A stretch of 64,000 bases of DNA. Source: Oceanococcus sp051252075. Its GTDB lineage: Bacteria > Pseudomonadota > Gammaproteobacteria > Nevskiales > Oceanococcaceae. The position numbers and the translations under genes are program-made. Below, one piece after another: positions 1-8,473 of this stretch (position 1 is the first letter of the stretch; the number at the start of each line of letters is the position of its first letter). The stretch is from assembly GCA_051252075.1 (NCBI GenBank), contig JBPOFU010000005.1, positions 1 to 64,000 on the forward strand, read 5' to 3'. The notes under the pieces were generated by a model. The model was not told where the DNA came from, did no database searches, and was given only the letters and a program-made list of their open reading frames with translations.

Positions 1-298
1 GGTTAAAACAGCATTGTTCGCCGGAGACCCCAATTGGGGCCGCATTTTGGCTGCCGTCGGTCGTAGCGGTGTCGTTGATTTGGATTTGAGTCGCATCGAC
101 TTGTTTCTCGATGATGTCTGCTTGATTCGTGGTGGAGAGCCCGATTCGGAATATTCTGAAGCGCGCGGTTCAGCGGTCGCTGGTCAAAGCGAATTATCCA
201 TACGTGTTGCACTGGGCCGTGGTGATGCGCAGGTGCGTATCTGGACCTGCGATTACAGCTACGACTACATCAAGATCAACGCCGAATACCGCACATGA
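1..298 (+). CDS. argJ: Glutamate N-acetyltransferase / amino-acid acetyltransferase ArgJ, C-terminal part
   Basis: This is the 3' end of an open frame that enters from the left edge; the reading frame starts at base 2. The first visible residues, VKTALFAGDPNWGR, are the conserved C-terminal signature of ArgJ, followed by an ArgJ-like tail. ArgJ moves the acetyl group from N-acetylornithine to glutamate in arginine biosynthesis (the recycling pathway). The catalytic Ala-Thr autoprocessing site lies upstream of the window and cannot be checked. The stop codon overlaps the next start as ATGA (295-298), implying translational coupling with the Nudix gene downstream. Confidence 0.93.
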   Translation, partial: VKTALFAGDPNWGRILAAVGRSGVVDLDLSRIDLFLDDVCLIRGGEPDSEYSEARGSAVAGQSELSIRVALGRGDAQVRIWTCDYSYDYIKINAEYRT

Positions 299-1227
299 TT
301 GTGTGCGTTGCAGCCGGTGTGCTGCGACGCCCTGATGGGCAGATCTTGCTGGCGCAAAGACCCGAAGGGAAGATTGCCGCAGGCCGCTGGGAGTTTCCTG
401 GCGGAAAAATCGAGAGTGATGAAACAGCGCCCCTGGCCTTAGCAAGAGAGCTCGCCGAAGAAATCGGCATAGTGGTCAAGCAAGCCCGTCCTTTGATACG
501 TCTGCGTCATGCCTACACCGAGCGTACGGTTGAGCTCGATACCTGGCTGGTCAGCGAGTGGCAGGGCGAGCCGCAGGGCTTAGAGGGGCAGGCCTTAGCG
601 TGGTCCAGCGCGGAAGATGTCGCAGATAGATTCGATATTTTAGAAGCGGATGTGCCGATACTCAATGCTCTTTGCCTGCCGGAAGCTTTGCCCATTACCG
701 GGGCTTTCCGTGATGTTTCAGACTTATTGCAGCGTAGTGGTGAGCTCTTTCGTCAAGGCCATACTTTGCTGCGACTGCGCGCACCGCAGCTCGATGATCA
801 AGAGTACATCGCTGCGGCTGAGCAGCTTGCACGCTTGGCGGCTGGCTTCGACGCTGGCATTGTAGTCGACCGAATTGAGGCAGCACGCAAATTTGAAGGT
901 GTTGCTGGCCTGCAGCTGCGTGGCAGTGATTTGCATCTTTTGGATCGGCCGCTCAAGCGCAGCTACCGTTGGTTGTTCGCCTCTGTGCACAACGCCAAAG
1001 ATATCGCTATGGCGCAAGCGGGTGGTGTCGATGCCTTGGTTCTCGGCGCTGTCTGCCCCACGCAAACGCATCCCGATCAATCGACTTTGGGTTGGGCTGA
1101 GTTTTCTCGTTTGCTAGAAGAAGCTCACGTACCGGTCTATGCGATAGGTGGAATGGAAGTAGTGGATATCAGCCGAGCTCAGGCTGCAGGTGCCCAAGGA
1201 ATTGCTGCAATACGAGCCTACTGGTAG
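295..1227 (+). CDS. mutT: MutT-type Nudix hydrolase fused to a ThiE-like domain
   Basis: The 310-residue protein has two parts. Residues 1-130 are a MutT-like Nudix domain: a GG-K-I-E-x5-A-x3-REL-x-EE-x-GI Nudix box lies near residues 38-60. MutT removes 8-oxo-dGTP from the nucleotide pool. Residues 145-310 resemble thiamine-phosphate synthase (ThiE/TenI), with 'LRGSDLHL' and a C-terminal 'VPVYAIGGM' strand. This fusion is well known in gammaproteobacteria, where the ThiE-like half has no established role. The ATG overlaps the argJ stop by four bases. The 3' end runs 10 bases into convergent yacG. The Nudix call is firm; activity of the second domain is unknown. Confidence 0.92.
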   Translation: MIVCVAAGVLRRPDGQILLAQRPEGKIAAGRWEFPGGKIESDETAPLALARELAEEIGIVVKQARPLIRLRHAYTERTVELDTWLVSEWQGEPQGLEGQALAWSSAEDVADRFDILEADVPILNALCLPEALPITGAFRDVSDLLQRSGELFRQGHTLLRLRAPQLDDQEYIAAAEQLARLAAGFDAGIVVDRIEAARKFEGVAGLQLRGSDLHLLDRPLKRSYRWLFASVHNAKDIAMAQAGGVDALVLGAVCPTQTHPDQSTLGWAEFSRLLEEAHVPVYAIGGMEVVDISRAQAAGAQGIAAIRAYW

Positions 1228-1409
1228 TCGTTGTCTGGGGCTGGATTGCCGTCCCACTCGTCTTGCTCTTCGGCGGCTATACCGCGGTTTTCCCCAAACC
1301 ATTCGCCCAGATCAATCATCTTGCAGCGCTCGCTACAAAATGGGCGAAATGGGTTAGCGGGACTTAAGTCCGTAGTTTGTTTGCACTCGGGGCAGGTTAC
1401 AGGCTGCAT
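1218..1409 (-). CDS. yacG: DNA gyrase inhibitor / zinc-binding protein YacG
   Basis: A 63-residue protein with the YacG four-cysteine zinc knuckle: C6-x2-C9 and C25-x3-C29, followed by the family motif 'CKMIDLGEWF'. The acidic tail is also typical. In E. coli YacG binds GyrB and blocks DNA binding by gyrase. The gene starts inside the end of zapD (13-base overlap), and its last 10 bases overlap the end of the convergent mutT gene. The yacG-zapD-coaE-pilD order is conserved in many gammaproteobacteria, which supports both the call and cotranscription. Confidence 0.93.
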   Translation of the reverse strand: MQPVTCPECKQTTDLSPANPFRPFCSERCKMIDLGEWFGENRGIAAEEQDEWDGNPAPDNDYQ

Positions 1410-2167
1410 AAGCTCAATTTGAATTCAAATTTCTGTGAACGTGGAGTTTCACGCTCTCTGGCTGAAGATTGTTGCATAAAGCGCACGCTAAACCGCTGGC
1501 GGCCGGCGCTAATTTCGGGGTAGGCACGCGCACTGGCGGGCAGCGCTATTCGAATCAGATGATAACGGTCCTGCGTTTTGTGGGTGTAGAGCCCGTCTTC
1601 GGTTGCTACGGTTTGCCAGCTGCTGCTTTGTCGCAACATACGCAGATACAGCGATGCGGCCCGTTCGAAAACCTCAAGATGTCCCAGCCAATGATCCAAA
1701 TCACGTTGGCAGACTTGAGCAGGATCGTTGAGCCAGCGATGCAGCGCTGGCATGTCAATGTGGCTTGTTCCACCAGGAATGGCGGAACGGTTGATGACGG
1801 CCAATAAAAACTCACTGTTTTTGAGCGCTTCACTGATTTGTTGAGAAGAGCAAGCTTGCACTTGGGTTCGCGCTAGTTCGATTTCCTTGAGTGTCTTATC
1901 CAGTAGGCCGGTATCGACACCGGTGTGCTCGCGTAAGGGCTCCAGCGCAAGGTATTTTTCCTGCAGTTCTCGCGAGATTTCCGTTTTTAAGTCGTTGCGA
2001 CTGAATACGCTCAGTATGTCGATCAGCATGCCAATGCTGGCGCGCACGCCCCATTCGCTGCTGTCTTCACGATGGTGGGCTAGCCCCGAAAATAAATGCT
2101 CAAGGCGTAGCATCGTGCGCACACGTTCGTTGATCGGTTGTTCGAAAATTATTTCGGTATTGCTCAC
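1397..2167 (-). CDS. zapD: Cell division protein ZapD
   Basis: The protein of about 256 residues belongs to the ZapD (DUF1342) family, which crosslinks FtsZ filaments at midcell. Family features are the N-terminal 'FEQPINERVRTMLRLE' segment, a mostly helical N-terminal half and a beta-rich C-terminal half. GTG codons at 2176 and 2167 are both possible starts; 2167 gives the usual short leader (MSNTEIIFEQP) and was chosen, though neither has a convincing ribosome-binding site. It lies between coaE and yacG on the same strand and overlaps yacG by 13 bases. Confidence 0.9.
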   Translation of the reverse strand: MSNTEIIFEQPINERVRTMLRLEHLFSGLAHHREDSSEWGVRASIGMLIDILSVFSRNDLKTEISRELQEKYLALEPLREHTGVDTGLLDKTLKEIELARTQVQACSSQQISEALKNSEFLLAVINRSAIPGGTSHIDMPALHRWLNDPAQVCQRDLDHWLGHLEVFERAASLYLRMLRQSSSWQTVATEDGLYTHKTQDRYHLIRIALPASARAYPEISAGRQRFSVRFMQQSSARERETPRSQKFEFKLSLCSL

Positions 2168-2221
2168 AGCGCGCACTTGGGCAGAACTTGATCGTTATTG
2201 TCTGCTGTCACGGCTCGCGGA

Positions 2222-2821
2222 TCAATCCTGAGCCAGTTTGAGGTAGCGATGATGCAACTGAGTGACCTGTGCTTGCAGCGCCTGCGGTGCTGCACTGTTA
2301 TCAATGACATCGTCAGCCATAGCCAGGCGTTCGCTCCTGCTGCTTTGGGCATTGAGCATTTGTTCGGCCAAAGTCGCGTTGATATCGTCACGCTGCATGA
2401 GGCGTTGCTTCTGTGTGTCTCTGGATACATCGACGACGAGCATGCGGTCTGTCATTTTGTCGAAACCACCTTGGCGCATGATAGGAGCCATGAGTATGCC
2501 GTAGCCGCTGCTTAAGTCTTCGCGCCACTTTTGCAATGATTGACGAATAAGCGGATGCAGTATGCCTTCTAACTTTGCGCGCTTTTCTGGTTCGGAAAAT
2601 ACGGCTTCCCGCATCATGCGTCGGTTTAGTGTTCCCTCGTCGCTCAGAAAGTTTTCACCAAAATGCTCTATGACGGCCTGCAGGCCTACGCTGCCGGGAG
2701 CGACAACATCTCGAGCCGTTTGATCTGCGTCAACAACCGGGACTCCGTGGCCTACAAAAAGACCAGCAACCGTGGATTTTCCACTGGCAATTCCACCGGT
2801 GAGTCCAACGCAGAGGCTCAA
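2222..2821 (-). CDS. coaE: Dephospho-CoA kinase
   Basis: CoaE phosphorylates dephospho-CoA at the 3'-ribose hydroxyl, the last step of coenzyme A synthesis. The N-terminus carries the P-loop 'GLTGGIASGKST', followed by 'VVDADQTARDVV', the conserved CoA-substrate aspartate region. A TTG at 2821 overlaps the pilD stop (TTGA) and gives a normal 199-residue protein starting MSLCVGLTGG. A TTG at 2842 in the same frame would add seven residues and overlap pilD more. The tight junction implies coupling to pilD, as in Pseudomonas and relatives. Confidence 0.94.
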   Translation of the reverse strand: MSLCVGLTGGIASGKSTVAGLFVGHGVPVVDADQTARDVVAPGSVGLQAVIEHFGENFLSDEGTLNRRMMREAVFSEPEKRAKLEGILHPLIRQSLQKWREDLSSGYGILMAPIMRQGGFDKMTDRMLVVDVSRDTQKQRLMQRDDINATLAEQMLNAQSSRSERLAMADDVIDNSAAPQALQAQVTQLHHRYLKLAQD

Positions 2822-3681
2822 GTCATAAACCCAAAATACCAAGTCGAGAATTCATCACCATACAGAAAGCTTAACCACCCAGCGATCGCCAAATAAGGGC
2901 CGAATGGCATGGCTTGGCCTTGGCTTAAGCGCTTGGTTAGCATCATGCCAATGCCAAAGATGGCGCCGACGGCCGATGAGGCCAAAATAACCCAAGGCAA
3001 TTGCTGCCAACCCATCCAGGCACCCAGCGCGGCTAGCAGCTTAAAGTCGCCGTAGCCCATACCTTCTTTGCCGGTGAGCAGCTTAAAGCCCCAATACACC
3101 GTCCACAGGCTCAAGTAGCCCACCATGGCGCCAGCGACTGCCTGTTCCAGCGGAACATAGAGTTCGTACATATTGGCCAGCAAACCCAGCCATAACAGCG
3201 GCAAAACAATGGAATCGGGTAGTAGCTGAGTTTGCGCATCGATCATAGTTAACGTGAGCAATGCCCAGGCCAGTGCGATCGCCATGACGGCCTGCCAGCC
3301 AGAGCCGAAATGCCAGGCGGCCCACGCAGCAAGCAGACCTGCAGCGAGCTCCACCAACGGGTACTGTGGTGAAATACCGGTTTGACACTGTGCGCAACGC
3401 CCGCGCAGCAACAACCAACTGACAATCGGGATGTTTTGCCAAGCCCGAATGGGTGTTTTGCATTGAGGGCAGTGCGACGCCGGCTTGGATAAGCTGAGCC
3501 CAATATTCTTGGGCGCTTCCAATTCCAAAAGTGCCGAGCACTCCTGCTTCCACTCGGCTTGCATCATGCGTGGCAAGCGGCTGATCACAACGTTGAGAAA
3601 ACTGCCGACTAACAGGCCAACACATACGGAAAATGCAACAAAAGCAAATTGCGACTGTTCCAGAAGATTGAGCATCTCCAT
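2818..3681 (-). CDS. pilD: Type IV prepilin peptidase / N-methyltransferase PilD
   Basis: PilD is an inner-membrane aspartic protease that cleaves prepilin leader peptides and methylates the new N-terminus. The 287-residue sequence has an N-terminal membrane segment, a cytoplasmic zinc loop with CPQC (about residues 71-74) and CAQC, and the two catalytic aspartates in 'LTMIDAQTQLLPD' and 'GMGYGDFKL'. About six to eight hydrophobic segments follow. It is the last pil gene of the locus, 26 bases after pilC. It is the only prepilin peptidase in the window, so it may also serve the Tad system encoded 20 kb away (inference). Confidence 0.96.
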   Translation of the reverse strand: MEMLNLLEQSQFAFVAFSVCVGLLVGSFLNVVISRLPRMMQAEWKQECSALLELEAPKNIGLSLSKPASHCPQCKTPIRAWQNIPIVSWLLLRGRCAQCQTGISPQYPLVELAAGLLAAWAAWHFGSGWQAVMAIALAWALLTLTMIDAQTQLLPDSIVLPLLWLGLLANMYELYVPLEQAVAGAMVGYLSLWTVYWGFKLLTGKEGMGYGDFKLLAALGAWMGWQQLPWVILASSAVGAIFGIGMMLTKRLSQGQAMPFGPYLAIAGWLSFLYGDEFSTWYFGFMT

Positions 3682-3707
3682 TGGTATTACCTTGGCTAGT
3701 GCGCTGA

Positions 3708-4925
3708 CTAAATAACGGACCCAAGTTTAAATATGGGCAGATACATCGAAACGACTAACCCACCAACCAGTGTGCCTAGAATAGCCATGATGAAAGGCTC
3801 TAGGAGGCTGGATAGGGAATCGACCATGGCATCAACCTCATCTTCGTAAAATGTTGCAACTCGTGCGCACATACCATCTAGGGCCCCCGACTCTTCACCA
3901 ATAGCGACCATTTGCGTCGCCATTGCAGGGAAGAGGCCGCTTTGCGCCATCGTAAGTTGCAGTTGTGTGCCGGTTGAGACCTGCTCTCGCATTTCCATAA
4001 TGCCTTCTTCGAAGATGATGTTGCCAGACGCTTTTGCTACAGACTCTAGAGCATCCACCAGTGGCACGCCTGCAGAAAACATTGTGGACAAAGTGCGAGC
4101 AAAACGAGCAATGGCAGATTTCTCCAATATCGGTCCTATAACAGGTAGGCGTAAGGAAATGCGATCAAGAAAACGACGAAATGTGGGGGAGCGTTTTTTG
4201 GTCTGGCTAAACGCCACCCCAGTACCCACCATAACTATGCCTAGATAAAGCCAGTTGGCCTGCATCCACTGGGACATGTTGATAGTGAATTGGGTAAATG
4301 CAGGTAGATCTGCGCCAAAGCTTTGAAATAAATCTTCAAAGACTGGAACCACAAACAGAAGCAGTATGGCCGTCACGATAAAGGCTACAACCAAAACAGC
4401 GATCGGGTAGGTCAAAGCTTTCTTGACTTTTTTCTTAATGGCTTCCGTTTTTTCTTTGTACGTGGCAATTTTATCGAGTAATGTTTCTAAAGCGCCTGAG
4501 GCTTCACCAGCCGCGGTTAGATTTACAAATAGGTCATCAAAATGCAATGGGTGCTCTGCTAAGGACTCAGCTAGAGATGAGCCTCCCTCAATGCTGGTTT
4601 TAACGGCACTTATTAGCTCGCCCATTGATGGGTTTTCATGTCCCTTTGCAACAATTTCAAGTGCTTGAACTAAGGGCACTCCAGCTTCCATCATTGTGGC
4701 CAACTGGCGACTGAAAATTGCGATATCGGCAGTTTCAATTTTTTTCTTAGCTGGCCCGAATAACTTTAGTTCCTTGGATAATTTTATTTGGGTCAGCTGC
4801 TGCTTGCGCAATTCGGCCTTGGCCGCGGCGTCACTAGAAGCTTGGATCAATCCCTTAACTCGACTGCCCGCCTTATTAATAGCCTGCCAGCGGTAGGAAA
4901 TGAGCTTTTGCTCTTTATTTGCCAT
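3708..4925 (-). CDS. pilC: Type IV pilus inner-membrane platform protein PilC
   Basis: PilC is the inner-membrane platform that couples the PilB/PilT motors to pilin insertion and removal. The 405-residue length is standard. Two type II secretion F (GspF) domains are visible, at about residues 70-195 and 275-395, each ending in long hydrophobic segments. The motif 'FSRQLATMMEAGVPL' in the first repeat is echoed by 'FARTLSTMFSAGVPL' in the second. The ATG start is clear. It lies 47 bases downstream of pilB and 26 bases upstream of pilD. Confidence 0.96.
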   Translation of the reverse strand: MANKEQKLISYRWQAINKAGSRVKGLIQASSDAAAKAELRKQQLTQIKLSKELKLFGPAKKKIETADIAIFSRQLATMMEAGVPLVQALEIVAKGHENPSMGELISAVKTSIEGGSSLAESLAEHPLHFDDLFVNLTAAGEASGALETLLDKIATYKEKTEAIKKKVKKALTYPIAVLVVAFIVTAILLLFVVPVFEDLFQSFGADLPAFTQFTINMSQWMQANWLYLGIVMVGTGVAFSQTKKRSPTFRRFLDRISLRLPVIGPILEKSAIARFARTLSTMFSAGVPLVDALESVAKASGNIIFEEGIMEMREQVSTGTQLQLTMAQSGLFPAMATQMVAIGEESGALDGMCARVATFYEDEVDAMVDSLSSLLEPFIMAILGTLVGGLVVSMYLPIFKLGSVI

Positions 4926-4972
4926 TAATAAGTTCCTTAATTATTTGCTAGAAGGCGCATCTAGTGTGAGTG

Positions 4973-6694
4973 TTAGTCTAACGTGACGCGGTTGGCTTCG
5001 GACAGGCTGGTTATACCTTGTTTGACTTTTTCCAGAGCTGAGCGACGTAAGTCCCAAACTCCTTCCTTATCGGCTTGGTCTGCAATTTGGATCGAATTAC
5101 CCTGCTGCATAATGATGCGTCCCATCTCCTCCGATACCGGCATTACCTGATAAATCCCTGCGCGGCCTTTGTAGCCTCCGATACATAAATCGCAGCCGTT
5201 AGCCTCATAAATTTGAAAGTCGGGTGAGTTGATGTTCTCTTTAGAAAAACCTTCCTTAATGAGTTCTTCTTCAGGAATGTCCACTTGCGTCTTACAATTT
5301 TTGCATAGTCTGCGGGCTAAGCGTTGAGCAATAATCAGGGTGACGGACGTTGCTATATTGAACGCGGGTACCCCCATGTTGAGTAGGCGAGTCAGTGTCT
5401 GTGGTGCATCATTGGTGTGCAGTGTTGATAGCACAAGGTGACCAGTTTGTGCCGCCTTAATTGCGATCTCACCGGTTTCTAAATCGCGAATTTCTCCAAC
5501 CAAAATAACATCAGGATCTTGGCGCAAGAAGGCTTTCAGGGCTGAGGAAAACGTCAGTCCGACCCTTGGGTTAACATTAACTTGGTTGACCCCTTCGAGA
5601 TTGATCTCAGCGGGATCCTCTGCCGTTGATATATTTCGATCGGGGGTGTTCAAAATATTGACCCCCGTGTATAGCGATACGGTTTTCCCTGATCCAGTGG
5701 GACCGGTAACTAGAATCATTCCATAGGGCCTTGAAAGGGCGTTTAAGTAGAGCTCTTTTTGGAATGGTTCATAACCGAGCGCATCAATCCCCAGTTTTGC
5801 GCTGGAGGGATCCAGGATCCGCATTACTATTTTTTCGCCAAACAAGATGGGGCAAGTGCTGACCCGAAAGTCTATTGCTTTGCTCTTGGATAGTTTTAGC
5901 TTGATTCGTCCATCTTGAGGTATTCGTTTTTCTGCGAGATCTAAACGTGACATCACCTTTATGCGCGCGGCGATGCGTCCTCCTTGCGAGATTGGAGGAG
6001 ATGCAACCTCTTGAAGTATGCCGTCTAGGCGGTAGCGGATGCGGTATTTATACTCATAGGGTTCCATGTGAATGTCGGACACCCCTTTGTTGATGGCATC
6101 CAGCAAGATTTTATTGACAAAGCGCACGATTGGGGCGTCATCGACGTCCGCTCTGCTGATATCCGTTGTGCTGCTGCTATCAGTATCATCGATGTCGATA
6201 TTGTCGAGATCAGTGTCGCCCAGATCCATGCTGCTGGATTCCATGGACGCAAGTGCTTGGTCTACCAGCTTGCTTAGTGTGGTGTGGTTACCAAGTACCG
6301 CCTCGGTGGGCATTCCCGTGTTGAACTTAAATTCATCAATCGCATCGAGGCTGTTTGGGTCAGATATGGCCAAAAAAAGCCGGTTGCCTCGTGTACAAAG
6401 CGGGAGGGCTCGATGCTTTTCAAGTAGTTTAAGGTCAATTTTCTCAAAGAGACCGGGTTCCGGGCGAATCGTGCTTAAATCAAAAAGTGGGATGCCAAAT
6501 TCTTGGCTCGCTGCGATAGCTACGGATTGCGCATCGGCCAAATTGTTTTCGACGATGTGGCTGACTAAGGAGCGACGCTCCTTCAGTGCAGTTTTTTGTG
6601 CATCACGCGCTTTGGACTCGTCAAGGATCTCATCCTTCACCAAGCGGCGTGCCAATCCGCTTAGGTAACCGCCGCCTGATTTTCCGTCGCTCAT
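4973..6694 (-). CDS. pilB: Type IV pilus extension ATPase PilB
   Basis: PilB is the hexameric ATPase that powers pilus polymerisation. The 573-residue protein has an N-terminal MshEN-type domain (about 1-145), an Asp-rich linker (about 155-186) and the GspE-type motor. Walker A is GPTGSGKT (about 331-338), Walker B is 'DPDVILVGEIRD' (about 393-404), and the His box is GHLVLSTLHTND (about 419-430). A C-terminal zinc site pairs CKNC with CDLC. The MshEN domain makes c-di-GMP binding possible, and a diguanylate cyclase gene is encoded at 58.9-60.0 kb. The gene is separated from the upstream accessory gene by 213 bases. Confidence 0.97.
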   Translation of the reverse strand: MSDGKSGGGYLSGLARRLVKDEILDESKARDAQKTALKERRSLVSHIVENNLADAQSVAIAASQEFGIPLFDLSTIRPEPGLFEKIDLKLLEKHRALPLCTRGNRLFLAISDPNSLDAIDEFKFNTGMPTEAVLGNHTTLSKLVDQALASMESSSMDLGDTDLDNIDIDDTDSSSTTDISRADVDDAPIVRFVNKILLDAINKGVSDIHMEPYEYKYRIRYRLDGILQEVASPPISQGGRIAARIKVMSRLDLAEKRIPQDGRIKLKLSKSKAIDFRVSTCPILFGEKIVMRILDPSSAKLGIDALGYEPFQKELYLNALSRPYGMILVTGPTGSGKTVSLYTGVNILNTPDRNISTAEDPAEINLEGVNQVNVNPRVGLTFSSALKAFLRQDPDVILVGEIRDLETGEIAIKAAQTGHLVLSTLHTNDAPQTLTRLLNMGVPAFNIATSVTLIIAQRLARRLCKNCKTQVDIPEEELIKEGFSKENINSPDFQIYEANGCDLCIGGYKGRAGIYQVMPVSEEMGRIIMQQGNSIQIADQADKEGVWDLRRSALEKVKQGITSLSEANRVTLD

Positions 6695-6907
6695 GCTGCA
6701 TCCAATATGCCATAGGGAATTCCATTGATGATAGCGACAAAGTGATGCAATTGCGACGTTCTGTGAGGCGGGCTTTTGTAAGTTGATCGGTGCATCCCGC
6801 TGCGTTGGTTTTTCATACAGGGGGCGGCTAAGACTTTGGTCATGGTTGTTGCGGAATGAGGGTACCTAGGTGGCTGCGAAATGCGCACAAAAAGTGGACA
6901 GATACCG

Positions 6908-7780
6908 CTACTTTTGCTTGTTTGGTAAGCGAGAGGGCCAAATCGGTTGTATGGCAGCCAGAGTTATGAGCTCCCCGTGTGCTGTGAATACCGCAATGCC
7001 ATCGCGTGTGCGGGCTGTCACGGGCAAGTAGAGCAATGTTTCTTCGTCGGCCGGCTGCTCTTGTTTGGTATGTAAGCTGGAAAGCATTTCCTTTGAAAGG
7101 CTTAGATTTTTGATTGGAATTAAGTGGTCCAGCAGCATGTCGCGCTGTGACTCAAATGCAATATAGAAAACCGGGTACTGCGCTAGATCTGAGCCACCGT
7201 TCAGTGCATCGACACTGATGCGCATGGCCAATTCAGAATCTGTCGGTGATGATAACGAGACCAATTGCGGTTTCAGCCAAGATGTTTTGAATTTGACCGC
7301 AGTGTTGGAATCGTCGAGTTGGGCGAGCTCGTCTGCAGAAATGACTTCAATACGGTCTTTTGCGTACACCAAGAAGGCAGGGCGTGTTGACGCTAGGGTT
7401 GCGATGCCATATGCCAAAGCAATGCATTGCAAGACTATGATAGTAATGAGGTCGCGTTTGAGCTCGCGCGTACTCTTGCTTGGTGAAGCGATGATGAGCG
7501 TACAAAAGGGCCCTAAGGCTACGTCAACGAATAGAACCAGCCAGATGATCTCATCTGCGCCTTGAAGTGTTGCAAGAGGTTGGGGGTACCATAGTAACAA
7601 GGTCAGTGACAGCAAGCACAAAGCGACCGTCGCGCTTCCTATTAAGTGGAAGCCACTGGCTTTGAATCTTCGGAGCGGTGGGGCGATTGCTTTCAAGTCT
7701 ATCGGTATCACGTTCGGTTGTTTATAAGAATCGCTGGCCGCTATTAGCGGCTCAGCAATGGGCTGTCGATTTTCAAGCAA
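6908..7780 (-). CDS. TfpX/TfpZ-family type IV pilin accessory protein
   Basis: A protein of up to 290 residues with hydrophobic segments near residues 45-65, 78-100 and 112-130, then a soluble C-terminal domain. The conserved core 'RFKASGFHLIGSATVA' and 'WLVLFVDVALGPFCTLI' match TfpX/TfpZ accessory proteins. These are encoded directly next to type IV pilins and help a particular pilin assemble. It follows pilA here, as expected. The start is uncertain: the first in-frame start is a TTG at 7780 inside the T-tract of the pilA terminator, and a GTG at 7711 is an alternative. Expression probably depends on read-through of that terminator or on an internal promoter. Confidence 0.8.
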   Translation of the reverse strand: MLENRQPIAEPLIAASDSYKQPNVIPIDLKAIAPPLRRFKASGFHLIGSATVALCLLSLTLLLWYPQPLATLQGADEIIWLVLFVDVALGPFCTLIIASPSKSTRELKRDLITIIVLQCIALAYGIATLASTRPAFLVYAKDRIEVISADELAQLDDSNTAVKFKTSWLKPQLVSLSSPTDSELAMRISVDALNGGSDLAQYPVFYIAFESQRDMLLDHLIPIKNLSLSKEMLSSLHTKQEQPADEETLLYLPVTARTRDGIAVFTAHGELITLAAIQPIWPSRLPNKQK

Positions 7781-7805
7781 AAAAAAGGGAGGCTAATAGC
7801 CTCCC
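7777..7805 (-). terminator. Intrinsic terminator between pilA and the pilin accessory gene
   Basis: The perfect inverted repeat gggaggct-aat-agcctccc (7787-7805) is followed, on the minus strand, by an eight-base T-run. This is a classic Rho-independent terminator 22 bases after pilA. It overlaps the first possible start codon of the downstream accessory gene, so it probably acts as an attenuator that keeps accessory protein far below pilin. Confidence 0.88.
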
Positions 7806-7827
7806 TTCTTACAAACTAAATTTACAA

Positions 7828-8301
7828 TTAACGACAGGTTGCCGGCAAGTACTTGTCTTCAATGGTAGTTGAAGCTGCAGCGTTGCTTGTATCCGAGCAA
7901 TCCCATTCAATTGCGCCTGCTGAGTTGGTATCAGCAAGATCAGCGCCGTCAATTTGTGGGTGGAAAACCAGCGAATTCAGCGCTGCTAGTTGCGGAATGC
8001 CGCCCATTGTTAAGGTAATAGTGCCCAAAGCTGCATCAATTACTGTGGCAGTAATTTTCGCAGTGTTAGGTGGATCAGCAACGATAACTGCCGCATAGGA
8101 GGCGATGCCTGCTACGCCGTCATCCGCAAAACTTTCGGAAACGCCAGCTTTGAGGCCAGCTGCTGAAACGATACCTTCAGAGACTTTTGCACGAATCGTG
8201 TAGTCCTGGTAAGCAGGCAGAGCGATTGCCGCCAAAATACCAATGATCGCAACAACGATCATCAGTTCGATTAGGGTAAAGCCCTGTTGAACTTTTTGCA
8301 T
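7828..8301 (-). CDS. pilA: Type IVa major pilin PilA
   Basis: A 157-residue class IVa prepilin. The leader is six residues plus Gly7, PilD cleaves before Phe8, and Glu12 is the conserved +5 residue in 'GFTLIELMIVVAIIGILAAIA'-type N-helix (shown here only as its start). Cys135 and Cys156 frame the C-terminal disulfide loop. A ribosome-binding site (GGAG) precedes the ATG by about nine bases. A sigma-54 promoter lies about 60 bases upstream and pilR-pilS are just beyond it. A strong terminator follows. Only one pilin gene is present at this locus. Confidence 0.96.
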   Translation of the reverse strand: MQKVQQGFTLIELMIVVAIIGILAAIALPAYQDYTIRAKVSEGIVSAAGLKAGVSESFADDGVAGIASYAAVIVADPPNTAKITATVIDAALGTITLTMGGIPQLAALNSLVFHPQIDGADLADTNSAGAIEWDCSDTSNAAASTTIEDKYLPATCR

Positions 8302-8361
8302 GGTGTTTCTCCAATATGTAAGTCAAGAATTCTTGAATGCCTAGACGGCGGGTAAGCAGTT

Positions 8362-8377
8362 AGCACTGTTCGTGCCA
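8362..8377 (-). promoter_or_regulatory. Sigma-54 (RpoN) promoter of pilA
   Basis: On the minus strand the sequence TGGCACG-AACA-GTGCT matches the sigma-54 consensus TGGCACG-N4-TTGCW at all but one position, with the invariant GG and GC correctly spaced for -24/-12. Transcription would start near 8350 and give a leader of roughly 50 bases before pilA. PilR, a sigma-54 activator, is encoded immediately upstream. Confidence 0.88.
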
Positions 8378-8435
8378 ACATGGAAGTATTGGTTTTTGTT
8401 GTGAAATTTCGGTGAAATCAATCGGAATGGATGTT

Positions 8436-8473
8436 ACGTATTGCGTCACTTTGTGACAAAAAGTGTCAAACCG
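8436..8473 (-). promoter_or_regulatory. Possible PilR-binding region upstream of pilA
   Basis: Between 8443 and 8473 there are closely spaced GTCA/TGACA-type elements (GCGTCA, TGTGACA, GTGTCA, CCGTCA), some 75-105 bases upstream of the sigma-54 promoter. PilR of Pseudomonas recognises repeated (C/G)TGTC-type sites at a similar distance. The match is suggestive only, because the motif is short. Confidence 0.4.

Noticed and set aside
3083..3724. Long open frame overlapping pilD on the same strand
   Set aside because: It is a shadow frame of pilD with no family features, while pilD has all the catalytic residues.
6072..6668. 198-residue open frame opposite pilB
   Set aside because: It lies wholly within pilB on the other strand, is Ser/Arg rich and has no recognisable motif.
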